NCBI GenBank assembly: GCA_038030265.1
Contig: CM075942.1
Coordinates: forward strand, 43,428,751 to 43,492,750
DNA from: Corythucha ciliata
Taxonomy: Eukaryota > Arthropoda > Insecta > Hemiptera > Tingidae
Length of the DNA stretch: 64,000 nt
Direction of reading: 5' to 3'
In this document: one piece after another, positions 59,446 through 64,000 of the stretch
Layout of the letters: each line of letters begins with the position of its first letter
Numbering within the stretch: the first letter of the stretch is position 1
Notes under the pieces: model-generated
Seen by the model: the letters and a program-made list of their open reading frames with translations, nothing else
The model's database searches: none
What the model was told of the DNA's origin: nothing
Made by a program: the position numbers and the translations under genes

Positions 59446-59721
59446 TCATCTTTTGAATCGCTGAATAATAAATTTGACCGAATACCGCACATTGTTCTTC
59501 CTGCAAAATGAAGAATTAAGAACAAATACATCATGCAAGGTGGTCCAAGTGTTTCTTACTATTTCGATATCCGGATTTACTAGTACAGCTTGGGCCATCT
59601 GTTCGAAAATTCTAAACTGACCACTCAATACTTGGTTGAGAGCGACGTCTACAATCGAGGTGTCTGCCAAGAAGGAAGAGCCCATACCCGAGTGACCGCC
59701 GTTTTGACTCAATGGATCCAT
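59446..59721 (-). other. Orphan open frame, possible first exon
   Basis: Begins TCATCATGG, a fair start context, and encodes MDPLSQNGGHSGMGSSFLAD, then TSIVDVALNQVLSG. A possible donor (GGTCAGT) follows LSG. No recognisable family, and no partner exon was found. Confidence 0.2.
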
Positions 59722-60602
59722 GATGATTCAATTGCTGAATCGGTGACAGGTCTGCGAAAATATTGATTAATTCTCTTTTATTTAAAAATTTGCCCTTTTT
59801 AGAGAAACTCCCCAAAAAATATTGGATGCAAAATTAAAATAGGTTCAGGCGTACTGCGGAGCTAATTAATTATTGATTATTTAATGTGTAAGGTTAAAAG
59901 ACTGATGCTCAAGTTCGAATCCTCGTCTTAAATTGTTTAAAAATTAATCGTAGTCGGTCTATTAAGAAGTGTCACCTGTCTCGAAGTGGAGGCCTTAAAG
60001 TTAAGGAAGAATACGGCCCTATAAATGCAAGAAAAACAATTCTTGATGACCTCGAGTCAGATTTATGGTGATTGGAGGCGAGCATTTTCAAAGAGTGACG
60101 AAAAATTCAAAAAAAAAAAAAAAAAAAAAAAGTTGCGTTGCGAGGTGACGGATCTAGAACTTGCGGTACCCAGGGATATGTGACAGACCCCCCACCCCCT
60201 GTCATGACGAATATAGTTGATAAAAAGCTGTTGAACAAAATCTAAGAAAGTGTTATTCAGCCCACAAACCGGCAATCGTTAATTTTAACTGGGACCCCAC
60301 GATCTGTTGGATTCATGAAAAGTAATATAGCGTTTTCAATTTGAATCAAATACAGCAACCGAACAAATAATTTTCAACCGCCTTCATAATTAAAATTTAA
60401 TTTAATTAAGAGATATGAACTGCCACGGGCCAAATTTCTATGCCAATGAAAAACTCTCCGAGTCCCAGTTGCCCCTGTATTTTTTCTTTCCCCGGTGCTT
60501 GTAAGGAGAGCATCTTCCTGTTCCAACACTAAAGTGGGCGTACTTTTTTTTCCCCCGATTCGCTTTATTCGATCAAGAAACAGAAAACGTTCCTGCTTGA
60601 AT
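59722..60602. other. Intergenic with repeat scraps
   Basis: 60000..60021 ends GAATACGGCCCTA, a solo end of the GGGCCGTATTC family. An A-run lies at 60110..60131, and 60327 starts a lone TAGCGTTTTCAATTTGA end. No gene. Confidence 0.45.
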
Positions 60603-61549
60603 TAGTGATGCGGTCTTGCGAGACCAAGACCAAGGCGGTCTTGCAAAAATGCACGCAATGTATGCATCAGGATTAAAATCGTGTGTTATAGTTATGTAAA
60701 TCCCAAAGTCATATGGAAAACCAAGTCCTCAGACTCGAGGAAAAACATGTTTTTTATTTTGGGTTGGGATTTTTGCTCCCGTTAAGAATAAAAAAGGAGA
60801 AAACCCACCAAATACAAAAATTATTATATTTATTTTCGGTTTGAAGTTGTAGCGTGATATCTATCTTGATACCATATGTTTTTTTCAACACTCAACTTTT
60901 GTATAATTTTTGAATTTAGCGGGTAATCTACTTTCATAGTAGAGCAGCGCAACGTATCGGGAGCAAAAATCCCAACCCACGAACCGCTTCATTTTTTTAA
61001 CATACAAATAATACAAAGTTTAATGACTTGGTTTTCCATATGACTTTGTGTAAATCCACGTAATATCATGAACTAGAGTAGAGAATAATTAACTTTCGGA
61101 TTTAATGATTTATTGAGGGGTTTAGGTTTTAGTCATAGGGGGGGGGGGGAGTCCTGCCGGAACCCGTGTGTTTTAAGTGAGAAAAATGCATGTCCATATT
61201 CACGTTGAAAGTAGCCATATTGGAATTGTACTTTTCTCATATAAAAAGAAAAATCTCGATAAATGACTTGGTTGGTAGTAGGGAAGGGGGTGTAATGCTG
61301 ATGCTGCTCGCAAACTTTTCTATACAAAAAAAGGTAATGTCGGAAAGAAACAAGCAAGATTGGTGATAAAATGCGAGAATAACGAAATTATTTCATGATT
61401 CAAGGTCAAAGGAACTATTTTTCTTGGGTCACAGTCGGGTAAAACAGATGTTGGTGGTCTCGCAAGCCTGGTCTTGGTCTTGCGAGTAGTGAGTCAGTCT
61501 TGGTTTTGGTATTGGTCTTGCGAGACCGGCCTGGTCTTGCTCATCACTA
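60603..61549. mobile_element. hAT-type non-autonomous element with 8-bp duplication
   Basis: Ends TAGTGATG (left) and CATCACTA (right). Flanking 8-mers are GCTTGAAT and GCTAGAAT, a 7 of 8 match, as expected for hAT. Subterminal GGTCTTGCGAGACC blocks occur at both ends, several in tandem on the right. An internal fold-back (about 60697..61063) pairs AGTCATATGGAAAACCAAGT and GGGAGCAAAAATCCCAACCC with their complements. No transposase. Confidence 0.75.
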
Positions 61550-61868
61550 GCTAGAATTCGGTTTGTTCGTCAAAAGTCTTGCATTTGAAGCTCAGAATAG
61601 TATATTACAATCCGAGAGCGGAAAATTGATCATTCCGAACGTGTACGATTAGAGTTGCCGACACGTATCGTGTATCGTACAGCATTTTCTCTACACATGC
61701 CAATAATGGTCAAAGATGAAAGAAAAAACCAAAAACCAAGGTCTGCCTATGGTCTAATTTCAGTGAATAGGATTGTGTTATTTCGAACGAAATAGTTCGA
61801 AAACCTTAGCCTAATAAATAACGCAGGAAGAAGTCCTATGGAGGAAGAAATATTGAACTAAAGAGGCC

Positions 61869-62150
61869 TCAAAATTCTTTGAAGCGAGGCGAAGTGGGCG
61901 GGGCCTACTTTATCCCAGCTGAATTCTATTGGTCGGAAGGCTTCAGATTTGATTTTCTCTACACATACCCTAGAATAACACCTTTCCAGCTTGCCGAAGC
62001 CTCCTCCAGCGTTTAGAAATGGGCGACTTTCTTGCACCAGTGCGAGAGAAAAAAAAAATCAAATCAAATCTGAAGCCTTCCGACCAATAGGATTCAGGTG
62101 GGATAAAATAGGCCCCGCCCACTTCGCCTCACTTGAAAGAATTTTGAGGA
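61869..62150. mobile_element. Inverted-repeat element, CCTCAAAATTCTTT ends
   Basis: CCTCAAAATTCTTTGAAGCG and complement, then GAAGTGGGCGGGGCCTACTT and TATTGGTCGGAAGGCTTCAG with complements. Short centre around 61980..62040. Confidence 0.7.
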
Positions 62151-62896
62151 CTCTCCAATTTACTATTACTTCCTCCACAGGGATTCTTCTTAATATTTGT
62201 TGGGCTAAAGGCTCATCCACACTATGTTGAATCGAAGTTGAATTAGTTGATCAACTCGTTCGATTCAACTTTCTAGGCGACATTCAACAAGACGTCCACA
62301 CTAAATTGAAGTAAAAATAAGCGTGGGCGTTGAATGGAGTTGAATGTTGAAAATTGAATGAGAACTGGGTTCAATGCCCAATGGTCTTTTTTTTTGAAGA
62401 GTGTGAAACACGATTACATATTTGTGGTGCCAGCCCGGGCACGATTTCTTTAGGGTAACACCACAGCTGGCATGTAAAGAAAGGGGGTAGGGTGCAAAAA
62501 ATTGCCGAGTTGACTGAAAAAGTTGATCAACACATCCACACAATGGGTGCAGAAAAGAAGTTGTCTAACATCGGTTTCAATTCTCACTCAATTTTACTTT
62601 CAACTTTTCAGCAGTTGTTTATCTGTCGTTCAACTCGTCTACACTCGTTCAACTTTTCTTTCAACTGAGTTGATCAACCATAGACGATTTCCGTGGAAAA
62701 AGCGAAGGTTTAGAACTGCAGGTTATGGGTTTATTTCTAGTTGCCTAGAGCCTCTTTAACAGTATTTTTTTTTTACATTACTAGCATTACTACGAGTGTA
62801 TTTCGGTTTCAAATACTACATGATTTTTGAGTTTTTCGTTTATTTCGAGTCTGCAATTACACTTCCTTCGCGTGCTTCTCATCTAAAGTCAGAAAA

Positions 62897-63170
62897 ATGC
62901 GTTACTATTGCTGCTTCAGTGACTGTAAGAGTTCTTCCATTCCGGGTCGACCTGGTTTTGACCCAGCTACCAAATTTATCCCTTTCCCTCAACCTTACCG
63001 GCACTTGACTGAATACGTCCCAAATTGAGGAAAAAGGGAAGAGAAAGTACATGTGAAGGAGTGTGATAAATGCGCAACTATGATGGGACTTCATGTTAAG
63101 GTGCCCCCGGAACGACGAGTTTTCATCGATATGTTTCGTGAGACGGAGGCTGAAGAATAAAATCAGAGGG
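62897..63170 (+). pseudogene. THAP-like zinc-finger remnant
   Basis: From ATG 62897: MRYYCCFSDCKSSSIPGRPG, then FDPATKFIPFPQPYRHL, up to a stop at 63026..63028. The Cys pair and the KFIPFP motif fit the start of a THAP domain. A second open stretch in another frame (CDKCATMMGLHVKV) follows, but I cannot identify the final Cys-x2-His pair in it. Confidence 0.4.
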
Positions 63171-63303
63171 CTTGTTCTATAACTTTAACAACAGTAGTTA
63201 ACGACAGTAAGTCATATGCTTTCATTAATTAAATCGACGAAATTGAATGAAATCAGGTGATTGACTGTTGGTATCAACTGTTGCTAATTTTATAGAACAC
63301 AGG
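63167..63303. mobile_element. Hairpin MITE, GGGCTTGTTCTATAA ends
   Basis: GGGCTTGTTCTATAACTTTA and complement near ATTTTATAGAACACAGGCCC, with inner AACAGT and ACTGTT stems. Its layout resembles that of the 38909 and 52229 MITEs (GGGGGCCTATTCTCTAAC) although the sequence differs. Confidence 0.6.
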
Positions 63304-63843
63304 CCCTGAATTGAATAACTGCAAATGTGGTTTTAGTTTGACGGGAATGAGAGAAAAATAAATTCACTTTACACAGCACAAGACAAGAGTAACCCATAAC
63401 CTGGCCTAAGCGGGTTGCAAAACTGTTGAAGTAGGACTGGAGAGCGCATGATTGGAAATCGTCTATTCCGATTCAACATAGTGTGGATACACCTTAAGGT
63501 TTTCGAAAGATTTCGTTCGAAATAACACAATCCTATTCATTAAAATTAGACTATAGGCAGACCAATCTTGGTTTATGGTTTGTTCTTTTATCATTGGCCT
63601 TGATATGTGTAGAGAAAATGCCGTACGATAGATACACGTACTCAACTTCGTCTCGTGTCGGCAACTAATCAAACTTGTTCAGAATGAGCAATTTTACGCT
63701 CTCGTATCGTCATATACTATTTTTTTTTTCTCGCTCTGTAGGTGCGAGAATGGTATCTGATTCCCGCATCTTATCGAGGATACTAAAAGTACAATGAGGC
63801 AAACGTTCTCCTTCACACTTAAGATTCCGGTATCGGATACTAA

Positions 63844-64000
63844 AGGCCGGTTCACAATCGACGGAACGGAATGCGAACGAAATTCTTCTCTCTGATTGGC
63901 TGACGGGGAGCAAAGCGCCAACGCGACTGCAAGATGGTTTACCTTTGGCGTTCGCGTTCCCGGGGATCAGCTTTGAGGGAAATGTTTCGCAACTCTCGTG
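63844..64000 (+). mobile_element. Left end of a TAA-flanked element, cut by window edge
   Basis: TAA then AGGCCGGTTCACAATCGACG, resembling the start of the 62209 and 17990 elements (AGG-CTC-ATCCACAC and AG-CTCGGTGCACAC). The right end would be outside. Confidence 0.45.

Larger units (their letters stand above)
62209..63494. mobile_element. PIF/Harbinger-like element with TAA duplication
   Basis: AGGCTCATCCACACTATGTT and its complement ending GTGTGGATACACCT, with TAA on both sides. Contains a plus-strand THAP-like remnant and the 63167..63303 hairpin. The beginning repeats GTTGAATCGAAGTTGA-like words. Confidence 0.65.
61595..63722. mobile_element. Outer fold-back element interrupted by later insertions
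   Basis: The left arm (61595..61815) and right arm (63497..63722) are inverted copies: AATAGTATAT near the ends, CGAGAGCG, AGTTGCCGACACG, and TTTCGAACGAAATAG near the inner side. Between them lie the 61869..62150 inverted repeat and the TAA-flanked 62209..63494 element. Confidence 0.65.

Overview
This window looks like arthropod nuclear DNA, most likely from an insect with a repeat-rich genome. Genes are split by spliceosomal introns, coding density is low, and the proteins resemble animal CCDC93, RAB21 and SINHCAF (FAM60A). I cannot name the species; all identifications rest on remembered family features, with no search run.

Host genes. CCDC93 (minus strand, 1..2870) runs off the left edge. 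RAB21 (minus, 5369..6771) is complete in four exons and appears to use a GC-AG first intron. SINHCAF (plus, 15752..17470) is complete in four exons. An unrecognised multi-pass membrane protein (minus, 27732..32742) has six exons that keep one frame. A short spliced gene at 34803..35464 (plus) is possible but weak. These are ordinary housekeeping-type loci (endosomal recycling via the CCC complex, endosomal Rab GTPase, SIN3-HDAC chromatin complex) with no operon-like linkage.

Mobile DNA fills most of the rest. (1) Long fold-back elements begin CAGGGTG, end CACCCTG and sit in TA or (TA)n sites (3094..4557, 11264..12641, 28841..30762, 36977..38429, 41741..42757, 42772..44496, 54477..55894, with single ends at 33559 and 52029). 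One holds a broken mariner-type transposase C-terminus. (2) Hairpin elements with 3-bp TAA/TTA duplications, as in PIF/Harbinger, lie at 17990, 30854, 31495, 56276, 58320 and 62209. (3) A hAT-type element with a near-perfect 8-bp duplication is at 60603..61549. (4) A 3-kb TA-flanked element at 48643..51660 holds an intron-containing, inactivated DDE transposase. (5) A Ty3/gypsy gag-pol fragment is at 44811..46364. (6) THAP-domain remnants are at about 58590..58867 and 62897..63170. Nesting is common, for example 61595..63722 and 56160..56510.

Two patterns are not explained by single families. One is a dispersed, degenerate ~30-bp tandem repeat (around AATTTTAGCCGCGAATTAG) in at least seven tracts. 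The other is a GC-rich module (GTCGCTCCGGCAGCTG plus GTGCATTTC) that recurs inside otherwise different elements. I found no convincing rRNA, tRNA or CRISPR array, and no bacterial-type operon.
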